Below, piece after piece: positions 8,401 to 18,200 of a stretch of DNA of 32,469 nucleotides. The stretch comes from Fusibacter tunisiensis (GTDB taxonomy: Bacteria; Bacillota; Clostridia; Peptostreptococcales; Acidaminobacteraceae), in assembly GCF_016908355.1 (NCBI RefSeq), contig NZ_JAFBDT010000023.1, positions 1 to 32,469 on the forward strand, read 5' to 3'. The number at the start of each line of letters is the position of its first letter. Position 1 is the stretch's first letter. The position numbers and the translations under genes were made by a program. Below the pieces are notes generated by a model. The model did not search any database. It was given only the letters and a program-made list of their open reading frames with translations, and was not told the origin of the DNA.

Positions 8401-10654
8401 TTGACACCGGAGTAGCAATTAATTTTCCAGACACGCTCTCAAGTTCATCATCTTCTTTAGTATAAGATGCATTAATGTTAAGATCATTACTGTCTTGATC
8501 AGCCTTACCATATAACGTACAATATCCATACGATTTCATTTGGTCTTCAAAATTATTCATATGATTCAAAGTAGTTGCTGTAGCAGAGGTTATTGTCGCT
8601 AGTTGGTCCAGCATAGAATATTTTTTATCAATATCAGAGTTTGTAATTTTTTCCTCAGTAAAATCTAATTCTAAAAGTTCATCCAAGCCAAGACACAAAT
8701 ACAAATACCTTTGCACTACCTTTTCTAGCATTACAGGATGATAAGCTGGTATCATTGTCACCTGCGCGCCTTTTTTACTAATATCTTCTTCTTTGGACAC
8801 TATAGTCATAGACTTACTAAACTTGTATATTTTAGATTCTTGAGATGTGTCTTTAATTGCATCTAACATCACATCAATAAATGCACCATATGATTTGTAG
8901 TACTGTTGTAAAACATCACTGCGTATCGTACCTAAAAACCCTTTATGTTCTATGCTTCTCAATACTTTAATAAAGTCTTTACCATATACATATGCTTTTG
9001 TGTCTAAGTTGTCTCCACTTAGACCATTTACTTCACTATTAAGATAATTGATTTCTGCTCTTGCAAAGACTTCATAAAATTCATCGTTATTACTTGCATC
9101 TACTGCATACTCTAAACCTTTACTTACACCAATCGGAAGGTAATATGAAATCTCATCAATCTTATCATCACATAATGCAGGCGACTCATCAATAATATCA
9201 AATGAACCCACCCATGAATCTGTATCAAAAATATACCAAACAAATCTATCAGAACGTAATAACTGTTCATTTTCATAGGTTTTTATAGTATATGTTATCT
9301 TTGATACACTATCTCTTAAAGCAGCTGATTTTAAAATATCCGATTTAACCAAATCATTTATATTACTCTTTTCAAGAGGCGCAAATTTATTGTCATCAAT
9401 ATCCGTTGCAATTACTGAAAAGTTATATTCATCGTCTAACGCTTTTCTCATTGCATCCTCTATGAGACCATCTATTCCTTGAATGAATCGTCTTAATTTG
9501 TTCCATTTACTAACAAGACCATTCTTCATCATATCTTCACTGTTATTAATGTTAGCCAATTTAATCTCTTCAACCTCTAACACAGAAGTATCAAAGTCAG
9601 TTTCCTCATTTAATTTCACATCGATTATTTGCTTCACAAGTGGAACATATATTGCGTTGATTGGATTACCATATACTTTAATATCCCTATTTTTGGTTTG
9701 CGTAGTCTCTCCAATTTTTAAGCCAAGAATTTTATCCAACGTAGTATAATCACATCTAACCAGTTTTTTTCTTTTTTCATCAATGCTTATACCACTAAAA
9801 TAATCAATCAAGTCAATTTTCAATTCATCATAATCCTTGTAATTTGGAAAGAGTTTACTAAATTCATTTTCTAAATCAAGTGAGTTCTTTTCGTAATATT
9901 GATCAATTTTTGCTTCAATACTCTTAATTTTTTTTGCCGTAGGTAAATTGTCTAATCCTATTCTTCTGTTAAACTTATGAGCTTTTTCAAATATTTTAAT
10001 TCTCTTATCGAGATTTGATAAGAGCTTCGGTTCTATATCATATAAATTAGGGAAATCCCAAATTTCATCTAAAGTCTCCAAAATATTTGATTTAATCATA
10101 ATCTCAGTATCTAAATCATAATTATTTTGGGCGAACTGATCTAATCTAAACAAATCCTTTTCAATATAGTAAAAAAGATTTTTGTAAATATTATTAATCG
10201 AATCACTTTCTAAATCATGGAAAAAACACGAATAATTTTCTCCGATTGCATTTTCCACGGATTCTGGCGAAATTGTATAGAAATCAGCTAGTCCACCTTT
10301 ATCTACAACCAACTCGGTTCCCATAAGCATTACAAATGTTTTCTTTTCATCTGTTGATAAAAAGTTGTCATTCCTCCATTTTGTTAATGAACCAACTTCT
10401 TCAATGTATCTTTTTTCAGACAATTCATTAATGAAAGGAATATAAATATCCTCATCTCTCCATTCTAAAAATTTCTCCCGAGACAATTTTGCAACAAACT
10501 CTATATTTTCATCTTTCAAAGTTTTACTAATTTTTGTACACAATTCAAGATACAATTGTGGAGTTTGAAAATTTTCAAGTTTAACCAAACTATAAAACTC
10601 CATATTCTTAACTTGCTCTTGGATAAGGTTCAATATTATATCTACATATCTCAT
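5426..10654 (-). CDS. dptH: DptH/DndH-like restriction protein with FtsK motor and candidate PD-(D/E)xK nuclease
   Basis: The protein has 1742 aa, the size expected of DptH, the large subunit of phosphorothioation-dependent restriction. About 1390-1742 is a FtsK/SpoIIIE motor: an alpha-domain-like FGPDIIRVEMDLATGVNIS (1406-1424), Walker A GQTGSGKS (1515-1522), LVDPKYIELSTFE, Walker B ILMVFDEY (1613-1620), and the FtsK-like ARAAGIHLIICTQ and GAETLLGKGDMLL. Upstream, RRPDFLLIEI (D1112) and RIIECKMGG (E1139, K1141) fit a PD-(D/E)xK nuclease core. The first 1000 residues are unrecognised and predicted soluble. It starts 2 bases after the DptG-like stop, with AAGGAGG 7 bases upstream of the ATG. 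I infer a translocating nuclease that cuts DNA lacking phosphorothioates. The FtsK domain is certain; the DptH assignment rests on size, gene order and architecture. Confidence 0.78.
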   Translation of the reverse strand: MRYVDIILNLIQEQVKNMEFYSLVKLENFQTPQLYLELCTKISKTLKDENIEFVAKLSREKFLEWRDEDIYIPFINELSEKRYIEEVGSLTKWRNDNFLSTDEKKTFVMLMGTELVVDKGGLADFYTISPESVENAIGENYSCFFHDLESDSINNIYKNLFYYIEKDLFRLDQFAQNNYDLDTEIMIKSNILETLDEIWDFPNLYDIEPKLLSNLDKRIKIFEKAHKFNRRIGLDNLPTAKKIKSIEAKIDQYYEKNSLDLENEFSKLFPNYKDYDELKIDLIDYFSGISIDEKRKKLVRCDYTTLDKILGLKIGETTQTKNRDIKVYGNPINAIYVPLVKQIIDVKLNEETDFDTSVLEVEEIKLANINNSEDMMKNGLVSKWNKLRRFIQGIDGLIEDAMRKALDDEYNFSVIATDIDDNKFAPLEKSNINDLVKSDILKSAALRDSVSKITYTIKTYENEQLLRSDRFVWYIFDTDSWVGSFDIIDESPALCDDKIDEISYYLPIGVSKGLEYAVDASNNDEFYEVFARAEINYLNSEVNGLSGDNLDTKAYVYGKDFIKVLRSIEHKGFLGTIRSDVLQQYYKSYGAFIDVMLDAIKDTSQESKIYKFSKSMTIVSKEEDISKKGAQVTMIPAYHPVMLEKVVQRYLYLCLGLDELLELDFTEEKITNSDIDKKYSMLDQLATITSATATTLNHMNNFEDQMKSYGYCTLYGKADQDSNDLNINASYTKEDDELESVSGKLIATPVSNYIRKTIRNYLSIYPYKQDGLKVMFFNPQNFSDIIAALKGIVDRIKKEKSMLRIELIIYTADYRCKVYNYVKSWIDNNISEDDSIDLTVRIKFVDYKLGNSRKTAEESIQNGDITFMFEIMEEVELKETPIDIEKSLDTMYPSTYLPIPKRIDNKRFLAISQLQFECEDQYTQLITRIKSPHIEKKSYQIQTESKLRDQFIEIIQVLHEKSNWVVVLDENVDPELIKFTGNEIIGYSTGEGYFGELNATISSSESILKDIRRYLLKRMKKEFSTWSNEEIKDAADKCIAYAYELDGAEVLKAINPKDEAIKDYLAFYLSTKIEQQSVDTNDYYYRKLLSLDLYDQLFDEDDLAGYLQRRPDFLLIEIPKKCNDLSDDSLLLINVRIIECKMGGNSYMTTAVDKAKEQVFAGYTTLKNIWENPQGIKRRYWHNQLYKILTLQNSIKLDAEELDRYAKKVMRIFNGDYNIEFDNCIYTYSLEQKNNFFRDYVYQGMAIQQFNFGSITTKNSLLERKNDIEYDFFNSKSSTKYTEPIYKSTDDSRDDYVEKVAEGNTSFEYEKQVEDIEILSTDENTETSIDITRDNPDIKEICNSPEVKSEKSYMRMIESADYRDIFNSYNISYSQEEENDLKHKLDRLDKELKERKTKVYIQDFVFGPDIIRVEMDLATGVNISQLRKYENDMKIWLKINEKPFIYIKDGRIVMDIIRSNRQTVGLKNMLDEIIARDLINDCKKKFYALLGADILGNPQLVDFSDSNTPHLLIAGQTGSGKSVLLNSMLLSVMMIYTPEEVEMILVDPKYIELSTFEDSPFTKSVITEAEDAVCELENLVDEMNSRYKTFLESKSKNISSYNRKTKGAKMKRILMVFDEYAALMEENKDLAKRLESAIKILSQKARAAGIHLIICTQSPRADIITTTIRNNLTARVGLRVADSVASGLVLDTSGAETLLGKGDMLLKTASSSEFLRAKSPFVTEEEIEIFIETCEETYNEQH

Positions 10655-10656
10655 TT

Positions 10657-12240
10657 TTAGTCCTCCTTATCATATGGATTCATCACAATTGCGGTAGCAT
10701 CAGATAGCTCTTTAAGATATCCATTGTTTCTTAATTGTATAGTGAACTCCTCAAGATTCTTAATAAGGGATGGTGCGTAAACCTCATTAGAATCTAAACT
10801 TCTGTAATGTCTAGTATATTCTTCTTCGCGAATTACAATACCATAATGCTCATATAGTTTGGCTAAGAAGCTATCTAAAGTAATTGATGTACTTGGCTCA
10901 ATCAATGAAAGAACCAAATATCTCATAATATCATCAGTAATCGTAAATCTCATATTCTGACCAGTTATAGGAGTTATTAAGCCTATATCTTTACCTATCT
11001 TTCTCATCAGTTTGTGAGAATTTTTATATGCATCTTTTAGTTTCTTTATATCAGCATTTCGATCATCCGATGATTCATCACTACTCATTGCCTTTTGATT
11101 ATCTAATTGAATAGATAATGCGTTAGTCATATAGTTCTCAATTTTACTGTAATATTTAACAGCCATCATTTTTACTTTTGGATTAACTTTATCTATCGCT
11201 GGCACTTGTACCAACCATACTGGCTTATTCTCGTTACATCCCGTAGCTACAAAGTAAGCTTCATTTATCATTAATCTAAACATCTGAAGAATGATACCAA
11301 TATTAATTAACTCTAACTTCTCTAAAGGGTTAATTGTAGAGCTTAAAATGTTTCTTAACTCCTTAATTGAATAAGGAGCTGCTTTTACATAATTAGATTT
11401 TATCCAGTGGCAATCCATTTTTTGAACATGATATTCTTGAACCCAGTTCTTAGATTCAGATGAGACTTTTTTATGCATATGTTCAGTTAAATAATCGTTC
11501 CATTTATTTTGAATGTACTTTGACAACACTTCAAAATGAGGAAAAGAAGATAATAATCCTCGAATTCTATTATCTAGTTCAACTGCGATTTTCAGCGATT
11601 CTGATGCATCAGTCATTTCTTGTAGACCTTGCAATAAATGCATATAATAAACTTCTCCACCCCTTCCTAAAAAACTATGTTTGGTAAAAGCAAAATCTTT
11701 ATCTACACTGCTATTTATCTTACTTGATTCTTCAGGATAATAGTCCATTCTCTTTCTTGATGTATTATTTTGAGCTTCACAAAAGACTAGGTCCTTGCAA
11801 AGTGGCATCATTGATTGAGCAAACCAACTTCTCTGCTTAGTAATCAAATTAAATCCATAAAACAAATCTTTAATTTGATACAAAACTTGATTTACTGAGA
11901 ACTTTTCTGAATCAATATTTTCCATCAATAATCTATTCAACTCATCACTCGCCATTCGATCAATATCATGTCTATTTTCATTCTTACTGTTCTCAAAAAA
12001 TATAAATCTCTTCAAACCTATATTAGGATTAGTAATATATTTAACTTGATCATTAAGTCCATGTTTAAGATTAAATCCTCCCTTTCCATCATTACAACCT
12101 AGGAAAACCAACAAAAACTCCAGCAAGTACTCTCCAACAGTTTGACCTTCATATATTCTTTTACCATAAAGTTGGATTGCTAAATTTTCTTTAATGACTT
12201 CATCTTTTGAATTTATTTTATCTATATTAGGATAGTACAT
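10657..12240 (-). CDS. dptG: DptG-like phosphorothioation-dependent restriction protein
   Basis: The 527-aa protein has no motif I can name. It is called DptG from its place between the DptF-like and DptH-like genes, the canonical dptF-dptG-dptH order, and from a length close to the family's. The ATG at 12240 is preferred over a GTG two codons earlier because GGAGG lies 7 bases upstream of it. It starts 15 bases after the DptF-like stop and ends 2 bases before the DptH-like start, so the three are surely one transcription unit. The chain looks soluble and mostly helical, with no membrane segment, nuclease or ATPase signature. In Dnd systems DptG is needed for restriction together with DptF and DptH, but its biochemical activity is poorly defined. 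A novel operon-specific subunit is the alternative. Confidence 0.6.
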   Translation of the reverse strand: MYYPNIDKINSKDEVIKENLAIQLYGKRIYEGQTVGEYLLEFLLVFLGCNDGKGGFNLKHGLNDQVKYITNPNIGLKRFIFFENSKNENRHDIDRMASDELNRLLMENIDSEKFSVNQVLYQIKDLFYGFNLITKQRSWFAQSMMPLCKDLVFCEAQNNTSRKRMDYYPEESSKINSSVDKDFAFTKHSFLGRGGEVYYMHLLQGLQEMTDASESLKIAVELDNRIRGLLSSFPHFEVLSKYIQNKWNDYLTEHMHKKVSSESKNWVQEYHVQKMDCHWIKSNYVKAAPYSIKELRNILSSTINPLEKLELINIGIILQMFRLMINEAYFVATGCNENKPVWLVQVPAIDKVNPKVKMMAVKYYSKIENYMTNALSIQLDNQKAMSSDESSDDRNADIKKLKDAYKNSHKLMRKIGKDIGLITPITGQNMRFTITDDIMRYLVLSLIEPSTSITLDSFLAKLYEHYGIVIREEEYTRHYRSLDSNEVYAPSLIKNLEEFTIQLRNNGYLKELSDATAIVMNPYDKED

Positions 12241-12254
12241 CTTCACACCTCCAA

Positions 12255-14003
12255 TTATGTTATTATAAGTTGCCCTTCTTCCTCATCAACTTCAATTTTC
12301 ATTTTCCCGATTTTTTCATTTTGAATTATAATTAAAGTCAATTTCTCCTTATCTCGCACTTTATACTCTCTCATTATTTGAGTTTTCAATTTCGAAATAC
12401 CATATGAAAAGCTAGGTTGAAGATTTGTGAAAACATTTCCTTCATAAAACTTAAACATATATTCTAAAAATTCTGACGTAATCAAAAACTTTCCTTTATT
12501 ACCTATTTTCAAAAACATTCTGTTGTCAATTTTTTCTGGTTCTGCTTTATCTTCTTTCTCTTCTAATACAATCGATATATCATCACGCGGAACTTTTGCT
12601 ATTAACATTTGAGTATTTTGCACTACATTAAAATCTTTACGTAAAGTAACATATAAGTTTTCTTCTGTTTTACTTGGATATACACCTATAAAATACCTAT
12701 ATAAAGCATCAAAAACTACTTTTTCCAATTTACGATGTACTGCTTTAGTATATGCAGAATCATTCGCAACCGCTCTATAATAATCCATAAACGGTTCTGA
12801 AATTATTGTATTTTCAATTTCAATTTGATTTAAAGCATCTTTTGCAAAGAGTATAAAATATCTTCTAATTTCATTTCTGAGCATTGATGCAACATAAGTA
12901 TTATCTGAAATTCCTTCACCTGTTGCCTTAATTACTTTTATAACTCTCTCTTTAATCATCTCTGGAAAGACATTATAACTCTCTTTAATAAACAACTCGT
13001 CATCAAATTTACCAAATGACTTTTGATCTAATCCAAGGAGACTTAATTCCTTGATTGGTTTTATGTTTAATGCATTATCTCTTAAAGTTTTGTCATGATA
13101 AGCACCGAAAAATCCATTAACAAACGAGTATTTATTTTTCATCGTTTCACTATCATCAAAATTGTTAATTTTCTCACATTCTAGATTAGAAGTTAAGCTA
13201 AAAGTTATATGTGCAAGCATCTGACGTATGGTTAATCTAGAACCTCTTTCAGACAACCAAAAGTAAATTTTACTAATTTTATCTGCAACATCATCAATAT
13301 TTTCCGATACCATATCGTAATTATTATTTATTGGACATTTACAGCAATTCTCACATACAAAACATTCTTTCCATAATTCTTTATTTAATACCTTTAGCAA
13401 AATTTGTTCAATCATGTAGGCGTTATCTATATTGGCAATATTAACCATTCTAAATTTAAAAGATTTCCCTTTTGAACTAATTGTTATGGGGTCACTAATT
13501 ACATTATTAATACCTGCTAAGATTTTTTGCTCAATCTCGATATTCGATACTTCATCATTAAATAAAGCTTTAAATGTATTGATAATTGGTCCTGTATTAG
13601 AGACAATTATTGACGACATTCCATAGTCTTTACAACTCAAGAATTTCATTAACAGGTTTTTCTGTTGATCTTCTGATAGTTCACTCATATCTTTTATATA
13701 ATACAAACCATTATATTCTTCTTCAATTTTCAGTGGTCTCTTGCCACCTTCAAAGTATCCAAACTCCTCTAGTACTTGAATCAGTATACTCGTTTTACCA
13801 TCACCAGCATGTCCAGTAAGAATAATAGCTTCATTTTCAATCCCTTCATTCTTCTTTAAATATGATGTAATCTTACTAGAGATCTCTCGCTTAACTTCAA
13901 TTCGCGAATAATACTCTTCCATAAGTTGAGATTCTGCTAAAGCGTTTTTACTTTCACTTTTCGCACTATTCATAGAATTAAGATATTTTACAAAATCATT
14001 CAT
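12255..14003 (-). CDS. dptF: DptF-like P-loop ATPase of phosphorothioation-dependent restriction
   Basis: The 582-aa protein opens with a helical region followed by Walker A GHAGDGKT (64-71), as expected for DptF, the ATPase of the DndFGH restriction complex. A cysteine cluster lies near 214-223 (C214, C217, C220, C221, C223, then PINNNY), a probable zinc or metal site similar to the Cys-rich patch I associate with this family. The ATG at 14003 is preferred over the upstream TTG at 14027 because AAGGAG sits 7 bases before it; the gene then starts 20 bases after the cysteine desulfurase stop. It is followed directly by DptG- and DptH-like genes. I infer that it provides ATP-dependent control of cleavage of unmodified DNA. 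The assignment combines motif, size and order; no search could be run. Confidence 0.72.
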   Translation of the reverse strand: MNDFVKYLNSMNSAKSESKNALAESQLMEEYYSRIEVKREISSKITSYLKKNEGIENEAIILTGHAGDGKTSILIQVLEEFGYFEGGKRPLKIEEEYNGLYYIKDMSELSEDQQKNLLMKFLSCKDYGMSSIIVSNTGPIINTFKALFNDEVSNIEIEQKILAGINNVISDPITISSKGKSFKFRMVNIANIDNAYMIEQILLKVLNKELWKECFVCENCCKCPINNNYDMVSENIDDVADKISKIYFWLSERGSRLTIRQMLAHITFSLTSNLECEKINNFDDSETMKNKYSFVNGFFGAYHDKTLRDNALNIKPIKELSLLGLDQKSFGKFDDELFIKESYNVFPEMIKERVIKVIKATGEGISDNTYVASMLRNEIRRYFILFAKDALNQIEIENTIISEPFMDYYRAVANDSAYTKAVHRKLEKVVFDALYRYFIGVYPSKTEENLYVTLRKDFNVVQNTQMLIAKVPRDDISIVLEEKEDKAEPEKIDNRMFLKIGNKGKFLITSEFLEYMFKFYEGNVFTNLQPSFSYGISKLKTQIMREYKVRDKEKLTLIIIQNEKIGKMKIEVDEEEGQLIIT

Positions 14004-14023
14004 TGCACAACTCCTTACCCAAA

Positions 14024-15184
14024 TCAACTGTTGTCTTCTATATAATCAATCGCCTCTTCTAACTTCTCTAAATCATCTAACGTTGTAAACTCACTTATAC
14101 TCAGCCGAACAGTACCTTCCGGAAAAGTTCCCAAATATTTATGTGCAAGTGGAGCACAATGTAAACCTGTACGTACAATAATATCTTTTTTTGCAAGAAT
14201 CTCACCCAAATTATTGCTACTATAACCAGAATAGTTAATCGATACTACATACACATATTTATCATTTGCACCTTTTCTATATACTTTTATATCAGGATAA
14301 TCATCTAAAAGATTAATCAAATCAACCATTATCTGCTTTTTCTTCTCAAGAATACTCTTTAACCCCACACTATTTATGTATTTAAGAGAAGCGTATAAGC
14401 TTGATACAGCTAAAATATTGACACTACCAACTTCATGCCTCTCTGAACCAGAAACTGGCATCTCTGGATTAGCAGAGTCCCGTCCAGTTCCACCATAAAT
14501 TAGAGGAGCTAGACTTATCTTATTATTTGAAATAAATCCACCAATACCAAAAGAAGCCAATAAAGATTTATGCCCAGCAAATATTGCAAAATCATACTTT
14601 GGTGAACTAAGATCAACTTCCATTTGCCCTGCTGATTGTGCTATATCTATAATAGTTATAGCTTCATATTTTTTTGCAAAATCACAAATTGTGTCTATAG
14701 GAGCAATTAAACCTGTAACATTACTTGCATGATTAATAACAACTAAATTTGGATTATTCTTTTGAAACTGATACTTAATTTCTTCGGTATCATAAGAGTC
14801 CTCTAAACGATTCATTGCCAATTCTATAATTTCAAAATCATAAATTTTCTGAAGGTAATGTAAAGTCCTTATTACAGCATTATGCTCGAAAGGTGATATA
14901 TAAACTTTGCTTATGTTATCGTAATTAAGTCCTTGTAAAACAACATTTGTTGCAATAGTTGCAGAAGACAAAAATGTAACCTCTTTATCTTCTGCATTAA
15001 CTAAATCTAAAAGCATTTTTTTTGTATCTCTAATTAACTCATTAGGGGAAATTTCTTCATTTTTACCCTTTACTAAATGGCTTCTTGTAGCATTGAAACC
15101 ATAATTTCTATAATAATAATCCGAAAACTTGTAAACCTCATCTGGCTTCGGATATGACGTAGCTGCATTATCAAAATAATACAT
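14024..15184 (-). CDS. sspA: Cysteine desulfurase (SspA/DndA role), PLP-dependent class V aminotransferase fold
   Basis: The 386-aa enzyme removes sulfur from L-cysteine as an enzyme-bound persulfide. It begins with the family signature YFDNAATSYPKP. The PLP-binding lysine is K206 in FAGHKSLL, D180 and Q183 in IIDIAQSAGQ contact the cofactor, and the persulfide-forming cysteine is C343 in RTGLHCAPLAHK. The C-terminal GTFPEGTVRLS is typical of the subgroup (TIGR01977-like), which differs from classical IscS-type DndA. It is placed between the SspC-like ATPase (18 bases) and the DptF-like gene, so its sulfur is most likely passed to the SspD-like PP-loop enzyme. The family call is near certain. 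The SspA role is inferred from context, since a housekeeping-type enzyme could look similar. Confidence 0.9.
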   Translation of the reverse strand: MYYFDNAATSYPKPDEVYKFSDYYYRNYGFNATRSHLVKGKNEEISPNELIRDTKKMLLDLVNAEDKEVTFLSSATIATNVVLQGLNYDNISKVYISPFEHNAVIRTLHYLQKIYDFEIIELAMNRLEDSYDTEEIKYQFQKNNPNLVVINHASNVTGLIAPIDTICDFAKKYEAITIIDIAQSAGQMEVDLSSPKYDFAIFAGHKSLLASFGIGGFISNNKISLAPLIYGGTGRDSANPEMPVSGSERHEVGSVNILAVSSLYASLKYINSVGLKSILEKKKQIMVDLINLLDDYPDIKVYRKGANDKYVYVVSINYSGYSSNNLGEILAKKDIIVRTGLHCAPLAHKYLGTFPEGTVRLSISEFTTLDDLEKLEEAIDYIEDNS

Positions 15185-15202
15185 TTTACCCCCCTCAATA
15201 GC

Positions 15203-18200
15203 CTATTTTAAATAATCCATCATTAAATTCATCAATATTTGTCTCTTTTCACCATCGGATAAAGCATTTCCATACTCACCAATACTTGAAACAAGCTCGT
15301 TGTAGAGCATTTTACCACGTCTAGAAACTTCTAACTTATCGAAAGTTTTTTCTTCTTCTATCCCATTCTCATCAAGTAATGAGACTTTATAACTTGAGCT
15401 ATTAATCTCATCCTTCGCTAAGTTAAACTCATTTATATTCTTAATCTGACTATGCAACCTATTTCTAACAATTTCAAAGGTGTCATCATTCCAGTCAACT
15501 ATATGAATGCCCGAAAGTTCTCGACCAATTTTTTTAATAAACTCATCTAGATCATTCTGAACATTTCCAATCACCGATAATAACTTACCTTCACCGTTTG
15601 TAAATAAGTGTTCCTTAGTTTTTGAATTTAGCGATTCATGCCAATCTACAGCAATTGTATATAAAGGCCTCTTTTCAGCTTTCTCAGTCGATAACACATT
15701 AATCAACTCATTTTCAATATCACGTTGTAGATAACTTATTTGCATATCTATTATCTTCTTAGATTTACCAATGTTTTTACCTAAAGCATCATTTATCTCT
15801 TTAGCTGAAAAAGCTTTCGGCAACTTTTCAAAAAGTAACTCTCTAGCATTAATTTCAGGTGATTTTAACATTTGTCTAAATCTCTTTACTGCCTTTGACT
15901 TTACATTAAACCCTGGTTCTATTACTAACTCTGCATCTTTACTGTACTTAGGCAATCTATAAAACCATCTTTGCATAGCCTTTACAATGTACTCAAATGT
16001 ATTGTATTCTTTCTCACCTACAACTAAATATGCTCCAAAAGCTTCCTCTAATTGCTCTATATAAGCCTCTTTTTCAGTAGACCAAGACTCTAATATAATC
16101 TCGTATTGACTTGGATTTTTATTAATACTATCCAGAAGATTTGCATTGATTGTAAATTCTTTATCCTTCTTTTTGATAACTGCAAAACGTTTATAATGGT
16201 GTAATACTGCTGCCAAGAAGAATGGAATAATACCAGTTTTTAAACCAATTCCATATTTAGTATGCGTTAATTCATAATATAGATCACCAAGATTCTTAGC
16301 CCCTTCAGTAGATGTAGATAATATGAACCCCTTTATAACTCTGAATGTATGATTCAGTTCATCATCAGTTAATCCCTCTGTGACAATAGAATACTTATCC
16401 TCATCCTCAATATAAACGCCTTTATTTTGGATAACACTCCTGAAGAAACTTACATCTTGGCCAGTACCTGTTAAACCTAAATTCTTACGAATTTCGTTCT
16501 CTAGTAACCCTTCTAGCACTTTGTTTCTGCTATTTATCGCTTGCTTTGAAATATTACTTTTATTAACAACTTCGTTTACTATAGTTGGAGTGTATTTATA
16601 TAAACTATCACAAATTGATGTCAATAGATTTGATAGTTGAGACTTCCTGTACAACATGACTTCTTGCCCATTATGAATATAAGTAACACATTTTTTTGAA
16701 GGGTTTATAAAGCCTTGAATATAAGAAACTACTTGTTCTTCTACTTCATCAAAAACAAACATTAACTCATCTCTAAATAACTCATCATCTGCATTTTCAA
16801 TTAAAAATGATAGTGCATCAAACTGTTTTAATATCTCATCAATATTCTGTGTGAATCTTGAAAGAGCAAACACAACTCTTTCATTATCTACCTTATTTAC
16901 TATGCTCGAGTTCTTATTTTTATGGGCATCATATAAGGCGAATAACGTACCAGAAGCATATTGATCAGTAATTCTTTTATCCCAATCTTCAATATCACAA
17001 CAATCAGCAGTAGAGATAAATTCAAAAGTAAAATATCTAATAATCTCATGTTCGTCATTGTAGCCATTAGGATATAAGAATACCTTCTCTGATTCTTTAT
17101 TTAATATAGCTAGTGGATTAAAAATACCTTTTCTACGCTCAATAGTGTCTTTAAGTACTTCATCAATATTTATGTCTGTTCTCTCGCTCAATCTTAAATA
17201 ATGAGTTCTAGAGCTGTATTTAAAAACACCCCTCTCTTTTAAGCTTTCAATACCACCGATTATATCTGTATGTGAATATCCTGTATTCCCTAATATTAAT
17301 AGCAAATTATCTGATGATGGTTTGATTATTTCAAGCTGATCTAAAATATAAATCATCGCTAATGTTTTAATCAGTTTAACCTGTATTTCATTTGATTCTT
17401 TTAAAAGATTGATTGATGTAAGAACTAGCTTCCAATACTTATAGACTGATGTTGTATATGCTTCATTTTTAAACTGCTCCTCAAAATAATCAAAAATGAT
17501 ATCTGGTGAAACATAAGCACATTGACTCCTTAGTATGTTGTATAATGCATTCTTGTCATTCTTTGACGACAAGAATGTAAACATTGAACGCTCATTCTGA
17601 GCCACTTTCTCAGAAATGGCAGGCAGCATATATAAACTTGTTGGTTCTAACGGATAGGTTTCCCTAATGATTTTCTCAAGCTGGTTTATCGATATCCCAG
17701 CAAAAATATTTTTATTTATATATTGATTAGCAATATTATCAAACTCATTCTTGTTTGCTCTATAAAAATCATTAAACTTCTTTTCATCTTTAATGATTAC
17801 GTGTGAAATCAAATCATAAAGCTGAATAGAAGAGTTTGACAGCTCTACCGCTTTAAATCGCTCAGATACAGCTTTCCAAGCATCTACTTTCACTTTAGGT
17901 AAATCATCAACATAATTAATAATATTCTTATGTGATATCATTAATAAATGAAATTGCTCATTCCCACTCCTATTAGCCTTTTCAGCTAAATCTTGAAGCA
18001 TTTTAATATCCGAGGCAGTAGTGGATTGCATATTTCCCTCAAGATATTTACTGAACTCATCATATACCAAAAAAATCCCTGAAAATCCATATGCCTTAAT
18101 TTCTTTAATCACGTCTTCATATAATGAGATAACATCACCATTCAAAATAGGAGTAAATTTACTTCCAGAAGTTAATTGGGGATATATAGTTTCAAATTCA

